From Aminomonas paucivorans DSM 12260 (GTDB lineage: Bacteria; Synergistota; Synergistia; Synergistales; Synergistaceae), in assembly GCF_000165795.1 (NCBI RefSeq), contig NZ_CM001022.1, positions 62,001 to 126,000 on the forward strand: a stretch of 64,000 nucleotides of DNA. The letters run 5' to 3'. Both the position numbers and the translations under genes were made by a program. Under the pieces are notes generated by a model. That model saw nothing but the letters and a program-made list of their open reading frames with translations, had not been told where the DNA came from and did no database searches. Below are positions 24,385-34,570 of this stretch, in pieces. The first letter of the stretch is position 1, and each line of letters opens with the position of its first letter.

Positions 24385-24418
24385 GGGTCCGGGACGGGGG
24401 GCACCCCGTCCCGGACCC
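24385..24418. terminator. Perfect 15-bp hairpin between convergent genes
   Basis: 15-base arms at 24385-24399 and 24404-24418 are perfectly complementary with a GGCA loop. It occupies the 51-bp gap between the convergent permease and chemoreceptor genes, so it is probably a bidirectional terminator despite the lack of a T run. Confidence 0.6.
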
Positions 24419-24431
24419 GGAGGCGGTTCGG

Positions 24432-26504
24432 TCAGTTCCGGTCCTTCAGGGCCCGCAGGTTCTCCATGCCCCGTTGGTCCAGGGTGAAGCGGTTCAGCTC
24501 CTCCTTCAGGGCCTGGGCTCCCAGGCTGAGCTTCTGGGATTCCCGGGCCACCTGTTCCGACGCCTTGGCGGTCTCCTCGGTGGAGTGGCGGATGGTGTCC
24601 AGAGTGGTCACCACCTGGACGGTGGCCTGGGTCACCTGGTCGATCCCCGAGGCCATCTCCTGAGAGGAGGCGGCCTGTTCCTCCGACGTGGCGGCGATGT
24701 TCTGCATGGCCTCGTTCACCCGGGCGATCCGGTCCAGCACCTCCCGGAGTCCCTCCTGGGCCGCCTGGGCCAGGTCGCGGGTGGCTCCCAGGACCTGCCC
24801 CGTCTCCTCCGTGACCTTCATGGCGCCCCCCGTCTCCTCCTGAAGGGCTCCGATGAGGGATTCCACTTCCTTGGCGGCGCCGTTGGACTCCTCCGCCAGC
24901 TTGCGGACCTCCTCCGCCACCACCGCGAAGCCTCGCCCCGCCTCTCCCGCCCGGGCCGCCTCGATGGCGGCGTTCAGGGCCAGCAGGTTGGTCTGGTCGG
25001 CGATGCTGCGGATGGTGGAGACGAAGCCGGAGATGATGGAGACGGCCTCCGCCACCTGACGGATCCGCTCCCCCGTGGCGCGGCTCTTCTCCGTCACCTG
25101 ATCCATCTGGGCCACCATCTCGTCCATCTGCTTCTCCGCCTTTTGGGACAGGGCAGCTGTCTGGGAGGAGGCCTCCGCCCCCTCTCCCGCGGCGGCCGCG
25201 GCGTTGGCGGCGCTGCCGCTGACTTCCTCCACCCCCGCGTTGGTCTGCTGGAGGGCGGCGGAGTTGGACTGGGAGAGGGCCACCACCTGGTCCACCGAGG
25301 ACTTCACCTCCTCCATGGAGGCCACGGACTCTTCGGACAGGGCCGCCAGGGCCTCCGCGGCGGAGGAGGCCCGGTCCGACTCCTCCCGGACCCGCGCCAG
25401 GCTGGCGTGGAGTGCCACGATCATGGTCGACAGGGATCGCACCATGAGGCCGATCTCCGTCTTCTCCTCCCCCTTGGCGGCGAGCCACTTCTTGGATTCG
25501 TCGAACCGCAGGTCCAGGGAGCCCATCTGTTCCAGCACCTCCGATACCCCCCGGATGGGGCGGACGATGCTTCGCCCCAGGAGGACCATGATCCCCAGGA
25601 GGGCCAGGAGGGCCAGGGCTCCCGCCAGGAGCTGTCCCCGGGCCATGGCGTTCACCAGGGCCGTCATGGCGGTGTGGGGGAAGACGAGCCCCACCACGGG
25701 GCCGTGGGCGGTGGGGGCGAAGAAGATCCGCCGGGAAACCCCGTCGAAGGTGTAGTCCCCGTATCCCGTCTCCCGGGCCACCATGCGCCTCCCCGTGGCG
25801 GCCAGGTCCGGGGGGATGGCGGCGCTGGGCACCGTCACGTTCTCTTTGAGGACGAGGTCCCCCTTCGGGTGGGCCAGCACGACGCCCTTGGGGCCCACCA
25901 GGTAACCGAAGCCGGTGCCGAAAATCTTCTGGGACGTGACGAGCCTGGAGAGGTTCTCCAGGTCCACGTCGATGGCCAGCACCCCGAGACGCTTGCCGCT
26001 TCGGTCCGTCACCGGGGCGGCCACGGCCACCACCAGCTTCTTGCTGATCCCGTCCAGGTAGGGTTCCGTGAGCGTCACCTTGCTCGCTCGGATCGCCTCC
26101 TGGTACCAGCTCCGGCTTCGGGCGTCGTAGTCCTCCGGTTCCTGCCAGTTCGTGCCGTCCGCCAGTCTGCCGTCGCTCTCCAGGCCCATGTACACGTCCA
26201 GGACGCCCAGGGACCGGTTGCTCTCGGCGAGGCGCCCCATCAGGGGCTGCAGGGAGCCGTCGGTGAACGAGCCCTGGGCCTCCGCCAGTTCCGCGGCAGC
26301 TTCCCGGGCGCCCCGGACCACCGCCTCCAGCTTCTCGAAATACTGATCCAGCTCCCGGGTGCTGCTTTGCGCCAGCTCGGTGCCCGCGGCGATCACCTGG
26401 CGGTTCAGGGTGCTTCGGCTCTGAAGGAAGGACAGGAGGATCATGCCCCCCAGAAGCAGGGCCAGGATCCCGGTGAGGAAGAACAGCTTCGCTTTGATCG
26501 TCAT
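24432..26504 (-). CDS. Methyl-accepting chemotaxis protein with dCache sensor
   Basis: 690 residues. ATG at 26504 is 10 bases from AAGGAG; a TTG two codons earlier is too close. First helix '[19 protein letters not shown]', periplasmic dCache_1 sensor (two PAS-like lobes: '[17 protein letters not shown]' and '[20 protein letters not shown]', the latter typical of amino-acid/amine receptors), second helix about 305-330, HAMP, and a long coiled-coil signalling domain with the hairpin tip '[20 protein letters not shown]' and '[20 protein letters not shown]'. A close paralogue is at 28979-31042. Adjacent CheW suggests a dedicated signalling complex. Confidence 0.95.
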   Translation of the reverse strand: MTIKAKLFFLTGILALLLGGMILLSFLQSRSTLNRQVIAAGTELAQSSTRELDQYFEKLEAVVRGAREAAAELAEAQGSFTDGSLQPLMGRLAESNRSLGVLDVYMGLESDGRLADGTNWQEPEDYDARSRSWYQEAIRASKVTLTEPYLDGISKKLVVAVAAPVTDRSGKRLGVLAIDVDLENLSRLVTSQKIFGTGFGYLVGPKGVVLAHPKGDLVLKENVTVPSAAIPPDLAATGRRMVARETGYGDYTFDGVSRRIFFAPTAHGPVVGLVFPHTAMTALVNAMARGQLLAGALALLALLGIMVLLGRSIVRPIRGVSEVLEQMGSLDLRFDESKKWLAAKGEEKTEIGLMVRSLSTMIVALHASLARVREESDRASSAAEALAALSEESVASMEEVKSSVDQVVALSQSNSAALQQTNAGVEEVSGSAANAAAAAGEGAEASSQTAALSQKAEKQMDEMVAQMDQVTEKSRATGERIRQVAEAVSIISGFVSTIRSIADQTNLLALNAAIEAARAGEAGRGFAVVAEEVRKLAEESNGAAKEVESLIGALQEETGGAMKVTEETGQVLGATRDLAQAAQEGLREVLDRIARVNEAMQNIAATSEEQAASSQEMASGIDQVTQATVQVVTTLDTIRHSTEETAKASEQVARESQKLSLGAQALKEELNRFTLDQRGMENLRALKDRN

Positions 26505-26538
26505 CGACAAGTCACTCCTTTGGCTGTCCGGTCGGTTT

Positions 26539-27006
26539 CTACGCGAGAAGGTGGGTCACGGGCTCCTGCACCGGGCGTTTCGGAAGCACCAGGGCCTCGG
26601 GGTTCAGCAGCAGAAAGGGGAGTCCCCGGTGTTCCACCACCCCCAGGATGCGCCCTCCCGGCGGGGGCCCCTCCCCGCAGCTCCGGGGAGAGGGGGCCAG
26701 GACCACCTCGTCCACCTGGTCCGCCAGGATGGCGGCTCGGTGTCCCGCCGACTCCAGCACCAGGAGGCGGAAGTCCTTCTCTGGGGGGACCCCCGGGCGG
26801 CCCGTGAGGAACCGCAGGTCCACCAGCGGGCAGAGGGCGTCGGGGTGGATCAGGGCGGAGAAGTCGGAGCTGGCCCAGTCCAGGACCTCCAGAAGGGCGT
26901 CCCGGGGGACGGCGAAGAACCCGATCCCCAGACGGAAGGGGAGGACCCACAGGACGGGAGGGATGCCTTCGGGGGCGAGGCGCCGGCGAGAGCGGGGCAT
27001 CTGCAT
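26539..27006 (-). CDS. CheW-like coupling protein
   Basis: 155 residues. ATG at 27006 has AGGAGG 8 bases upstream. The two-barrel CheW pattern is visible: '[20 protein letters not shown]', '[13 protein letters not shown]', '[20 protein letters not shown]', '[18 protein letters not shown]'. Connects the neighbouring chemoreceptor to a CheA kinase encoded elsewhere. An Arg-rich N-terminus precedes the domain. Sequence is rather divergent for CheW, so a specialised partner is possible. Confidence 0.75.
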   Translation of the reverse strand: MQMPRSRRRLAPEGIPPVLWVLPFRLGIGFFAVPRDALLEVLDWASSDFSALIHPDALCPLVDLRFLTGRPGVPPEKDFRLLVLESAGHRAAILADQVDEVVLAPSPRSCGEGPPPGGRILGVVEHRGLPFLLLNPEALVLPKRPVQEPVTHLLA

Positions 27007-27324
27007 GGGAACGGCCTCCTTGGGGAACGCTGCCGGAAGGAAGCGAGACGAGGAGAAGAGGGAGCGCTCACGGATCATGAGAGCATCCTATTCCCCCTAT
27101 GCAGGTCCTTTGTTGGGCAAAAGTATGGATTGTGTATGTTATGACGGTTTTCGTAGGCGCTAAGGTGGCACAAGGGGAAGCTGGGGTTGCGGGATCCGCG
27201 GGACCTCCCAGGCTTCCCGTCCCCGGGCGGGTCCAGGGATGGTCACGGAGCTCCCCCGCTCCGGAGCGGAGGTGTCCGCCGTCCCTGGCCATGGAACCGA
27301 TCCGGGTTTGGGAGGGGATGTTCC
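27007..27324. promoter_or_regulatory. 318-bp divergent region between cheW-like and regulator genes
   Basis: An AT-richer segment at 27105-27160 (containing TTGTTGGGCAAAAGTATGG and TGTGTATGTTATGA) is the likely location of both promoters. The remaining 150 bases before the regulator are GC-rich and can fold: CCAGGGA at about 27233 pairs with TCCCTGG at about 27284 around a structured interior, giving the regulator a long folded leader. No gene is evident in this gap. Confidence 0.35.
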
Positions 27325-28932
27325 ATGAGGGTGGCTTCCGTCGTCCCGACCAGGCCGCGCACGGTCTGGGTGGTGCCCCCGGAGGAGCCGGGGCCCGGCG
27401 GGGTCCCCCTCGCTCCTTGGCTGCAGCGGCTCTGCCCGGAGGGCGCCGTGGTGCCCGACGACCACGAGGCCTGGCGTCTTCTGCGGGAACGGCCCTACGA
27501 CCTGGTGGTGCTGGGGGCGTTTTCCTCCATGAGGGCCTCGTGGCTTCGCGCCCTCTCCCGGGAAGGGCGCACCCTCTCTCCCAAGGTGTTTCTCCGGGTT
27601 CGACCGGGGGAACGGGTCCCTCGGAACCTGGTGTCCCTGGTGGACGCTCGGGTTCCCTGGCAGGGGGAGTGGCGGGCCTTTGCGGAGGACGTGTTCGCAG
27701 CGTACAGCCTCTGCGAGGAGGGGCCTCCCGGGGAAGGGGAAGAGGGACACCGGGTCCGATCGGGAGGGGTGATCCTGGACTGCCGAACCCAGCGGGTCTG
27801 GTCCCGGGGGCGCTGGAACGCCCTGACCCCCCTGGAGTTCCGGCTGCTGCACCTCCTCATGTGCCATCCCGGGGTGCCCTATCCTCCCAAGGAACTGGTC
27901 TCCCGGGTCTGGGGCTACGGGGAGGAGGGGCGCAGCGACCCTCCCATCCGCTGGCATATCAAGAACCTGCGGGACAAGATCGAGCCGGATCCTTTCAACC
28001 CCCGGCTGCTTCGGACCCTCTCCCGGAGGGGGTACCTGTTCGATCCGGGCCCTTCGGGGGCGGATGTCCTCCCCTTTCCCGGGGAAAAGGCTTCGCCGGT
28101 TCGGGAAGAGAGCGGCCGAGGAGGGCTTCCCGCCGGGTGGGCGGAGTTTCTGGGCTCTCTGACGGAGGGCTTTCCCGGGGCCCTGGGGGTGACCCTCCAG
28201 GGCAAGGTCCTCTGGTGGAACGCCCAGGCGGAGCGCCTCCTGGGGATTCCCCGGGGGGAGGTCCTGGGAAGGGAGCTGCTGCCCTTTCTCCGGGAGGATC
28301 GACGGATCGCCTGGCAGGCGGGACGCTCCTGGCCTCGGGGTGCCGACGGGGAGGAGGACTGGCGCTTCGTGTTGGAGGTTCGTCGTCCCCTGGAGGAGAC
28401 GGCTCGGGTGGAGGGGGTCTTCGCGGGACGAATCTTCGGGGGGGTCTTCTTCGGGACCTGGTCCTTTGCCCCCCTGGCGGTGGAGGGGGAGGCGGATCGC
28501 CTGCGCAAGGCCTGGCGGCAAAGCCGAGGTCTCCTGCGGGCGGCTTTTCTGGCCCGGGAGATGACGGGCTGGGTTTTGAACCCCCGGAGGGAGACCCTGC
28601 TCTGGGAGGACGGGCTGCCTCGGTTTCTGGGCGTGGACCTTTCGGGGGCCCTGGAGGTCTCCCTGGCCTGCTTCCTCGACCGCTGGGTCGTCCCGAAGGA
28701 CCAGGCACTCCTGCGGCGGTTCCTCCTGGACCCTCCGGAGAAGGTCCCGTCCCTGAAAATCCGCATGAAGACCGAATCGGGACGGGACCGCCCTGTCGTT
28801 TTCTATGCCCAGCGTCTTCCCGGTGCCGAACCGGAGGAAGAGGACGCCCGGGTATGCGGGGTCTGCGCGGAGGAAAGGGGGGATGGGACCCTGATGGGAT
28901 CCGACACGGGGGGTGGTTTCGGTGGAGTCTAG
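27325..28932 (+). CDS. Winged-helix regulator with degenerate receiver-like and PAS regions
   Basis: 535 residues; ATG at 27325 has GGAGGGG 7 bases before it. Residues 1-135 look like a receiver ('TVWVVPPEEPGPG', 'RPYDLVVLGAFSSMRASWL') but the phosphoacceptor Asp position of 'DLVVLD' is Gly. Residues about 145-235 are an OmpR-type winged helix ('ALTPLEFRLLHLLMCHPG', 'SRVWGYGEEGRSDPP', 'WHIKNLRDKIEPDP', 'RRGYLF'). The C-terminal 280 residues contain a PAS-like segment ('GVTLQGKVLWWNAQAERLLG') and a second PAS-like stretch near 410-500. Likely a DNA-binding protein that senses a ligand through PAS rather than by phosphorylation. It lies between two chemoreceptor genes; a sister gene with a GAF region is at 31291. 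Confidence 0.8.
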   Translation: MRVASVVPTRPRTVWVVPPEEPGPGGVPLAPWLQRLCPEGAVVPDDHEAWRLLRERPYDLVVLGAFSSMRASWLRALSREGRTLSPKVFLRVRPGERVPRNLVSLVDARVPWQGEWRAFAEDVFAAYSLCEEGPPGEGEEGHRVRSGGVILDCRTQRVWSRGRWNALTPLEFRLLHLLMCHPGVPYPPKELVSRVWGYGEEGRSDPPIRWHIKNLRDKIEPDPFNPRLLRTLSRRGYLFDPGPSGADVLPFPGEKASPVREESGRGGLPAGWAEFLGSLTEGFPGALGVTLQGKVLWWNAQAERLLGIPRGEVLGRELLPFLREDRRIAWQAGRSWPRGADGEEDWRFVLEVRRPLEETARVEGVFAGRIFGGVFFGTWSFAPLAVEGEADRLRKAWRQSRGLLRAAFLAREMTGWVLNPRRETLLWEDGLPRFLGVDLSGALEVSLACFLDRWVVPKDQALLRRFLLDPPEKVPSLKIRMKTESGRDRPVVFYAQRLPGAEPEEEDARVCGVCAEERGDGTLMGSDTGGGFGGV

Positions 28933-28937
28933 AGGAA

Positions 28938-28972
28938 GGGGGGCCGGTCCGAGGTTTCGGGCCGGCTCCCCC
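28938..28972. terminator. Hairpin between convergent regulator and chemoreceptor genes
   Basis: GGGGG.CCGG at 28938-28947 can pair with CCGG.CCCCC at 28962-28972 around a 14-base loop. It fills the 46-bp convergent gap; weak as an intrinsic terminator because no T run follows. Confidence 0.4.
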
Positions 28973-28978
28973 GGCGGA

Positions 28979-31042
28979 TCAGGGCAGGGTCTTGAGAGCC
29001 CCTCCCTCCCGGGCATCCAGGACGAAGCGGGCCAGCTCCGCCTTGAGGGCCTGGGCCCCCAGGCTCAAGGCCTGGGACTCCTGGGCCACCTGTTCCGAAG
29101 CCTTGGCGGTCTCCTCTGTGGAATGGCGGATGGTGTCCAGGGTGCCCACCACCTGGACGGTGGCCTGGGTCACCTGATCGATCCCCGAGGCCATCTCCTG
29201 GGCCGCCGCAGCCTGTTCTTCCGACGTGGCGGCGATGTTCTGCATGGCGTCGTTCACCGTGGCGATCTGTCCCAGGGCCTGCTGGAGCCCCGCCTGGGCC
29301 GCATGGGCTTGCTCGATGGTGGTGCCCAGGAGGGTTCCCGCCTCCTCCGTGGCCACCATGGAACCCCGGGTCTCGTTCTGGAGGGAGGAAATGAGGGCCT
29401 CCACCTCCTTGGCGGCCTGTCCCGACTCCTCCGCCAGCTTGCGGACCTCCTCCGCCACCACCGCGAAGCCCCGTCCCGCCTCCCCCGCCCGGGCCGCCTC
29501 GATGGCGGCGTTCAAGGCCAGCAGGTTCGTCTGGTCGGCGATGCTCTGGATGGTGGACACGAAGCCGCTGATGGACCCCACGGACTCGGTGACCTTCCGG
29601 ATCCGTTCCCCCGAGAGCCGGGCCTTGTCCCCCGCCGCCTTCATCTGGGTCACCACCGCCTCCACCTGGGACACCGCCTCCTCCGAGAGGCTGGTGGTTC
29701 GGCCGGAGGCCTCCGCCCCTTCCGAGGCGGTCCGGGCGGCGGTGGAGGCCCCAGAGCTGACCTCCTCCACCCCCGCGTTGGTCTGCTGGAGGGCGGCGGA
29801 GTTGGACTGAGAGAGGGCCACCACCTGGTCCACCGAGGACTTCACCTCCTCCATGGAGGCCACGGATTCCTGGGAGAGGGCCGCCAGAGCCTCCGCGGAG
29901 ACGCCGGTGCGCTCTGCCTCCTCCCGGATCCGGGCGAGGCTCTCGTTGAGGGTCTCCCGGAGGCGGAGGAAGGAGTGCACCATGAGGCCGATCTCCGTCT
30001 TCTCCCCCGCCTTGGCGGCCAGCCAGCCCTTGGAAGCGTCGGGGGTGAGGTTCAGGTCCCCGATCCGCTTCAGGGTCTCCGCCATCCCCTGGATGGGGCG
30101 GACGATGCTGCGGCTCAGGAGGACGATGAGGACCAGCAGCAGGATCAGAGTGACCGCCGACGCCAGGACCTGGCTGCGGGCGATGGCGTGGACCTGAGCC
30201 ATCATGGCGGACCGGGGGAACACCATGGCCACCAGGGGGCCGTGGGCGCTGGGGGCGAAGAAGATGCGCCTCGTCTCGCCCTGGTAGGAGTAGTCCCCGA
30301 AGCCCGTCTCCCGGGCCACCATGCGCTTGCCCGTCTCGGCCTGCTGGGCGGAGACTTTGTCGTCCGGGACGGTGACGTTGACCTTCAGGACCAGGTCCTT
30401 CTGGGGATGGGCCAGCATGACCCCCTTGGCGTCGGTGAGGTAGCCGAACCCGGAGCCCAGGAGCTTCTGCGCCGTCACCAGAGCCGACAGGGCGTCCAGG
30501 TTCACCACCGCCCCCACCACCCCCAGGAGGGAGCCGTCCCGGGCCTTTACCGGCGCCACCAGGTCCACCACCAGGGTCTTGCTCACCGCGTCCAGGTAGG
30601 GGGAGGTGAGGACGGGCTTGCCCGCCTGGAGGGCCTCGCCGTACCAGCTCCGCTTGCGGGAATCCCAGTCTCCCGGTTCCGCCCAACCCGTGCCGTCCGC
30701 CAGTCGGCCGTCCGACTCCAGCCCCATGTAGAGGTCCGTCACCCCGTAGGGTTTGGCGCTCTCCAGCATCCGGCTCAGGGCGGCTTGGTAGTCGTCGTCC
30801 GAAGGGGTCTGCCGGCCCTCCCGGACCAGCAGGGCCGCCTCCCGGGCTCCCAGGACGATGGTCTCGATCTTGTCGAAGAACTGGTCCACCTCTCGGGCGC
30901 AACTCGTCGCCGTCTCCAGGCCCACCGAGTTGACCTGGTCGTTCAGGATGTTTCGGCTCTGGAAGAATACCAGCCCCGTCATGGCCGTCAGCGCCACCAC
31001 CACCCCCGCCGCAAGCCACAGGAGCTTCGCCTTGATGGTCAC
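28979..31042 (-). CDS. Methyl-accepting chemotaxis protein with dCache sensor, second paralogue
   Basis: 687 residues. GTG at 31042 has GGAGG 8 bases upstream and aligns with the start of the first paralogue ('[13 protein letters not shown]' against '[12 protein letters not shown]'); the frame is open further upstream but that sequence is AT-rich and not protein-like. Same architecture as 24432-26504: membrane helix, dCache lobes ('[16 protein letters not shown]', '[20 protein letters not shown]'), helix, HAMP, signalling domain with the identical '[17 protein letters not shown]' tip. The sensor lobes differ enough to expect a different ligand. Produced by duplication of the receptor/regulator pair. 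Confidence 0.94.
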   Translation of the reverse strand: MTIKAKLLWLAAGVVVALTAMTGLVFFQSRNILNDQVNSVGLETATSCAREVDQFFDKIETIVLGAREAALLVREGRQTPSDDDYQAALSRMLESAKPYGVTDLYMGLESDGRLADGTGWAEPGDWDSRKRSWYGEALQAGKPVLTSPYLDAVSKTLVVDLVAPVKARDGSLLGVVGAVVNLDALSALVTAQKLLGSGFGYLTDAKGVMLAHPQKDLVLKVNVTVPDDKVSAQQAETGKRMVARETGFGDYSYQGETRRIFFAPSAHGPLVAMVFPRSAMMAQVHAIARSQVLASAVTLILLLVLIVLLSRSIVRPIQGMAETLKRIGDLNLTPDASKGWLAAKAGEKTEIGLMVHSFLRLRETLNESLARIREEAERTGVSAEALAALSQESVASMEEVKSSVDQVVALSQSNSAALQQTNAGVEEVSSGASTAARTASEGAEASGRTTSLSEEAVSQVEAVVTQMKAAGDKARLSGERIRKVTESVGSISGFVSTIQSIADQTNLLALNAAIEAARAGEAGRGFAVVAEEVRKLAEESGQAAKEVEALISSLQNETRGSMVATEEAGTLLGTTIEQAHAAQAGLQQALGQIATVNDAMQNIAATSEEQAAAAQEMASGIDQVTQATVQVVGTLDTIRHSTEETAKASEQVAQESQALSLGAQALKAELARFVLDAREGGALKTLP

Positions 31043-31290
31043 TCTCCTCGCCTCCCCGACATATCTTGGATGCAATGCGTTTCTCTTGGAGAAGCATAGG
31101 GAAAAAGCGGTGCGAAAGCTGTGAGAAAGCCGTGGGGGATCTGTTGGTTTTTGGCGTCGGGCCGAAAATGGGAAAGAGGGTCGCTTTATGGTTTGCTTTG
31201 TATTTCTGGACAATAAATCCCGCAAGTGGGTTATTTTTGTGAAATAAATACCCCGTATTCCGCGATAGAATGAAAATTCGGAGAAGGAAG
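31043..31290. promoter_or_regulatory. AT-rich divergent control region with dyads
   Basis: Much more AT-rich than its surroundings from about 31100. TTATTT-TTGTG-AAATAA (31231-31247) is a perfect 6-bp dyad, and the overlapping AATAAATCCC (31212-31221) / GGGTTATT (31228-31235) can form a second, imperfect one. They lie between the second chemoreceptor and the winged-helix/GAF regulator, so they are good candidates for that regulator's binding site. Confidence 0.45.
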
Positions 31291-32711
31291 ATGGAATCGT
31301 CGATGGAAGAACCCAGGGAGCTTCGGGTGGGGGAACTGGTGTTGGACGGGAGGGGGCAGCGGGTCTGGGCGGGGGCGTGGCATGTCCTCACTCCCACGGA
31401 GTACCGGATCCTCCGGTGCCTCATGGAATCCCCCGGGACGATCTGTTCCGCCGAGGAGCTGGCGCGTCGGGTGTGGGGCTACGAGGGTCCCGGGTGCCTG
31501 CCGCCCCCTCCCCTGCGCTGGCACGTGCGCAACCTGCGCCGGAAGGTGGAGCCGGACCCGGAGTCTCCGCGGGTCCTCCGGAACCTTCCCTGGAGGGGTT
31601 ACCTCATCGACCCGGAAGGGGCAACGGGATGGGGCAAAGGGCCTCCGGAGGAACGCGAGACGTGGAGAGTCCCGAGGGCGCTTCCTCCTCTTCCCGAGAG
31701 AGAGCGGGGGGCTCGCCCGCCTCTGGCGCGGTGGGCATTCCGCCCCCGAAGGGGCACCCTGTGGCTGGACGGGGAATACCGTCGGCTCCTGGAACTGCCC
31801 GGGGAGGGAGAGCTGGAGATGGACCTGGGGGGGTTTCTGGAGCGCCACGTGTGCCCGGAGGATCGAGCGGGGGCGTGGGGGTTCCTTTCCCTCCCCCAAG
31901 GGGAGGGAAAGGAAGGGCGCAGGGAGGGGGAGTACCGGCTCGTCACGGCGGAGGAAAACCTGGTTCGCCTGTCCCATTGGGCTTGGACGCGGTGGAGCGC
32001 AGGGGGACGGTTGGTGCAGGCCTACGGGGCGAGCCAGCTCCTGGTGCGCGGGGAAGCGTCGGAAGGACAGGACGGGGTGTCGGTGCGGGACGCCCTGGCG
32101 ATCCTGGCGGAGGTGGGGGGGCGTTTCCCCGCTCGGGGAGGCCCGGAGCTGGTGGGGCGGGTCTTCCAGGCCCTGGGGTGCTGTCTGGGAGCCTCTTCGG
32201 GCCTGTGGCTCGACTTCCTTCCGGGGAAGAGGATTCGGGTCCGTTCCCACTGGGGGAATTTTTCCCTCTTGCCGGAGGAGGGGCTTCTTTTCGTGTCTCC
32301 CCACGTCCCCTGGCTGCGTAGCCTGCGTCGGGGGGAGCCGGTGATCCTGGACTCCTTCGGGGGGCCTCGGCCCTCCTCCTCCCTGGGGCGACGGTTCACC
32401 GGGGACGGAAACCGGGCCAGCCTGGCTCTGCCCATCCCCTCCTCCGCAAAGGCGGTTCGGGGGTTCTTCCTCCTGGCCTGGGAGGGGGGGAGCGGATCTG
32501 GGACGAAAGCGAAAGGGCGGTGCTCCGCCTCCTGGCGGGCTGGGCGGGGCGTATGGGATCCCTGTCCCCCCGAAGACCCCGTCCCGAGTCGATCCACCCC
32601 GAAACGTCCTGGGGGCTCCCCTCGGAGCCCCCAGGACGCTCGTCTTCCGATCCCTCCCGGCTTCCCCCGAAGGGGGCTGGGGGAAAGGTCCTTCGTTCCC
32701 AGGGAACCTAG
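31291..32711 (+). pseudogene. Winged-helix regulator with C-terminal GAF region, frameshifted at a G run
   Basis: ATG at 31291 has GGAG 7 bases upstream; an ATG at 31270 is possible. Residues 10-110 are an OmpR-type DNA-binding domain ('[19 protein letters not shown]', 'ARRVWGYEGPG', 'WHVRNLRRKVEPDP', 'WRGYLIDPE'), without a receiver before it. The second half ends in a GAF-like region ('DALAILAEVGGRFPARGG', 'ALPIPSSAKAVRGFFLLAWE'). The frame is lost at seven G residues, 32484-32490. One more G restores 'ERIWDESERAVLRLLAGWAG', the usual end of a GAF domain, and leads to a TAG at 32709 that overlaps the convergent gene's stop by CTAG. Either a real frameshift or a homopolymer sequencing error. 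Sister of the regulator at 27325. Confidence 0.75.
32605..32638. terminator. Perfect 15-bp hairpin near the end of the frameshifted regulator gene
   Basis: 15-base arms at 32605-32619 and 32624-32638 match perfectly around a CCTC loop. It lies inside the last 40 codons of the repaired regulator frame, 70 bases before the convergent stops, and is the same size and type as the hairpin at 24385. Possibly a bidirectional terminator; no T run. Confidence 0.5.
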
Positions 32712-34438
32712 GGGTTCCGGGAGGAGATCCAGCGTCCCAGGGTGGCCTGCATGGCCGGGCTCAGGGGGACCACCAGCTCCGCGTTGGAAACCCCCGTGGG
32801 CAGAGCGGGGAGGTCGTTCTGGAAAAGCTGCTGGGCCGCCACGCCGTACCCCCGGGACAGGGCCGCGGGGGTTCCCTCCCGGACCGCGGGGTCCACGTTG
32901 GTGGCCAGGATCGAAAGGGTCTGGTCGCTGTTGGCGACGATCTCGAAGGTTCGGAACTGCTGCGGGAAATCCCTCAGGGACGACGTCTCCACCTGCCAGA
33001 ACCCCCGCTCCGGCTGCGTGGAGTCCGGGGAGGGGAACGGGGTGATCGTGTTGAAATGGCGATGTCCCGCCACCCACAGGATCAGGTTCGGGTATCGGTG
33101 AAGCGTGGCGATGAGCTGGGCCTCCGTGACGTAGGCCCGAGACCACCAACCGTCCAAGGCCCCCGGAGGGCACACGCCGATGGGGATATGGGCGGCGATG
33201 ATCATGAGCTTCCCCTGGCTCTGTCCCTCGTCCAGCTCGCGGACCAGCCACTCGTAGCGCTCCTTGTCGAGGGAACCGTGGCCGTAGCCTTGGTCGAAGA
33301 CGTCGTCTTCCCGCTGGGTATCGTCCAGCGCGATGACCTTGAGGGGCACGTCCGACCGGGGCTCGAAGCTGTAGCAGGCAAAGCCCGTCTGGACGGAGGA
33401 CGACGGGAAGCCGTGCCCCTTGGGGCTCCCGGAGGTCTTGAAGAACTCCGCGAGCCACTCCTTTCGCGTGAGGGAGCGACGGTTCGCATCGGCGGCCAGC
33501 ACCTTCGGCGGGACGGGAAAGTCGCGGGACGCCCCGGCGCCGAAGACCGCGCCGTCCAGCGTCCGGCCGTCGATGGCCCCCATGTAGTAGTCCCGCTTGT
33601 CGATGCCGTCGGGGCGGTAGAAAACCTCCTGCCAGGTTCCCAGGGCCAGCAGGGGCTCTCCGGTATAGATCCCCCGAAGGTAGTCGTTCACGGGGGAGGA
33701 GCCGATCCAGAAATGGTCGTGGTTTCCGATCACCTGGTACCAGGGGATCGACGGAGCGAGCCCCGGTGCCTGGAAGGAATCCTGGTAATCGTTCAGGGGG
33801 CCCGGGTTCGGATCGTCCTTCACCCCGGAATCGGGGGTGATGCGTCCCCCGTCGAGGACATCGATGTACCACCGAAGCTCGTTGTACTGCGTGTTGTTGC
33901 AGGCATCTCCCAGGGAGAGGGCGAAGTCGAAGGGCTTCCGGCGGTGCAGCGCGTTGGCGGTCTGTACGGCGGCGTCGAGGACCTGGGTCGTACAGAGCAT
34001 CACGGGGGAATACCCCGACGAAAGCCCCCCCTTGTAGCCGTAGGTGATGGCCTGACTGGGGGACTCCTTGTCGGAGATATGGATGTCCGTGATGGTGAAG
34101 AAATGAAGCAACCGTCCCCTGCGGACGGCGGCATCCGGGTACCCCGTCGGCATGAGGTCCAGGCGTTTTTCCAAGGCCATGCCGGGGCCGTAGTGCCAGG
34201 TCCCATAGCCGTTCTCTCGATATTTGGAAACCTCGTAGGGGAAGATGGTGTCCCCGCTTTGGGGTACCCCGTCGGGCACCACGGTTCTGGCGGCGGTGGT
34301 CTCCACCTGGGGGTCGATGGGGTACCCCTGGGAGGTGCTCTGCCCCGAAGAGCCGCACCCCGAGGACAACCAGACCGACAGGAGCAGCAGCAACAGCCAG
34401 GGAAGCGTTCTTCGTCGCGTAGGCCTTTTCAAGGTCAT
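32708..34438 (-). CDS. Exported lipoprotein metallophosphoesterase, TIGR03768-like
   Basis: 576 residues. Lipoprotein signal: '[16 protein letters not shown]' with the lipobox Cys at about residue 28. Calcineurin-type phosphoesterase motifs follow: '[13 protein letters not shown]' (D-x-H), '[11 protein letters not shown]' (G-D), '[11 protein letters not shown]' (GNH[D/E]), '[10 protein letters not shown]' and '[13 protein letters not shown]' (GHxH). Length and the insert around residues 190-330 fit the TIGR03768 (RPA4764) family. It would hydrolyse a phosphoester outside the inner membrane; substrate unknown. Monocistronic, convergent with the frameshifted regulator. Confidence 0.87.
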   Translation of the reverse strand: MTLKRPTRRRTLPWLLLLLLSVWLSSGCGSSGQSTSQGYPIDPQVETTAARTVVPDGVPQSGDTIFPYEVSKYRENGYGTWHYGPGMALEKRLDLMPTGYPDAAVRRGRLLHFFTITDIHISDKESPSQAITYGYKGGLSSGYSPVMLCTTQVLDAAVQTANALHRRKPFDFALSLGDACNNTQYNELRWYIDVLDGGRITPDSGVKDDPNPGPLNDYQDSFQAPGLAPSIPWYQVIGNHDHFWIGSSPVNDYLRGIYTGEPLLALGTWQEVFYRPDGIDKRDYYMGAIDGRTLDGAVFGAGASRDFPVPPKVLAADANRRSLTRKEWLAEFFKTSGSPKGHGFPSSSVQTGFACYSFEPRSDVPLKVIALDDTQREDDVFDQGYGHGSLDKERYEWLVRELDEGQSQGKLMIIAAHIPIGVCPPGALDGWWSRAYVTEAQLIATLHRYPNLILWVAGHRHFNTITPFPSPDSTQPERGFWQVETSSLRDFPQQFRTFEIVANSDQTLSILATNVDPAVREGTPAALSRGYGVAAQQLFQNDLPALPTGVSNAELVVPLSPAMQATLGRWISSRNP

Positions 34439-34570
34439 TCCCCTCTCGTGTTTTCACGAATCCATCCACCGACCTTCGTCGGAGGGGCCCGCTGCCCCAT
34501 TCTACAGTCCCGTCCTTCGACGAACCGTCGGGAGGGACGCTTGGGTCGCGGTTTTCTCGAAAGCCCGCCC

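Noticed and set aside
31043-31225. 61-codon upstream extension of the second chemoreceptor
   Set aside because: AT-rich regulatory-looking DNA, no signal or membrane segment, and the GTG at 31042 aligns with the paralogue's start.
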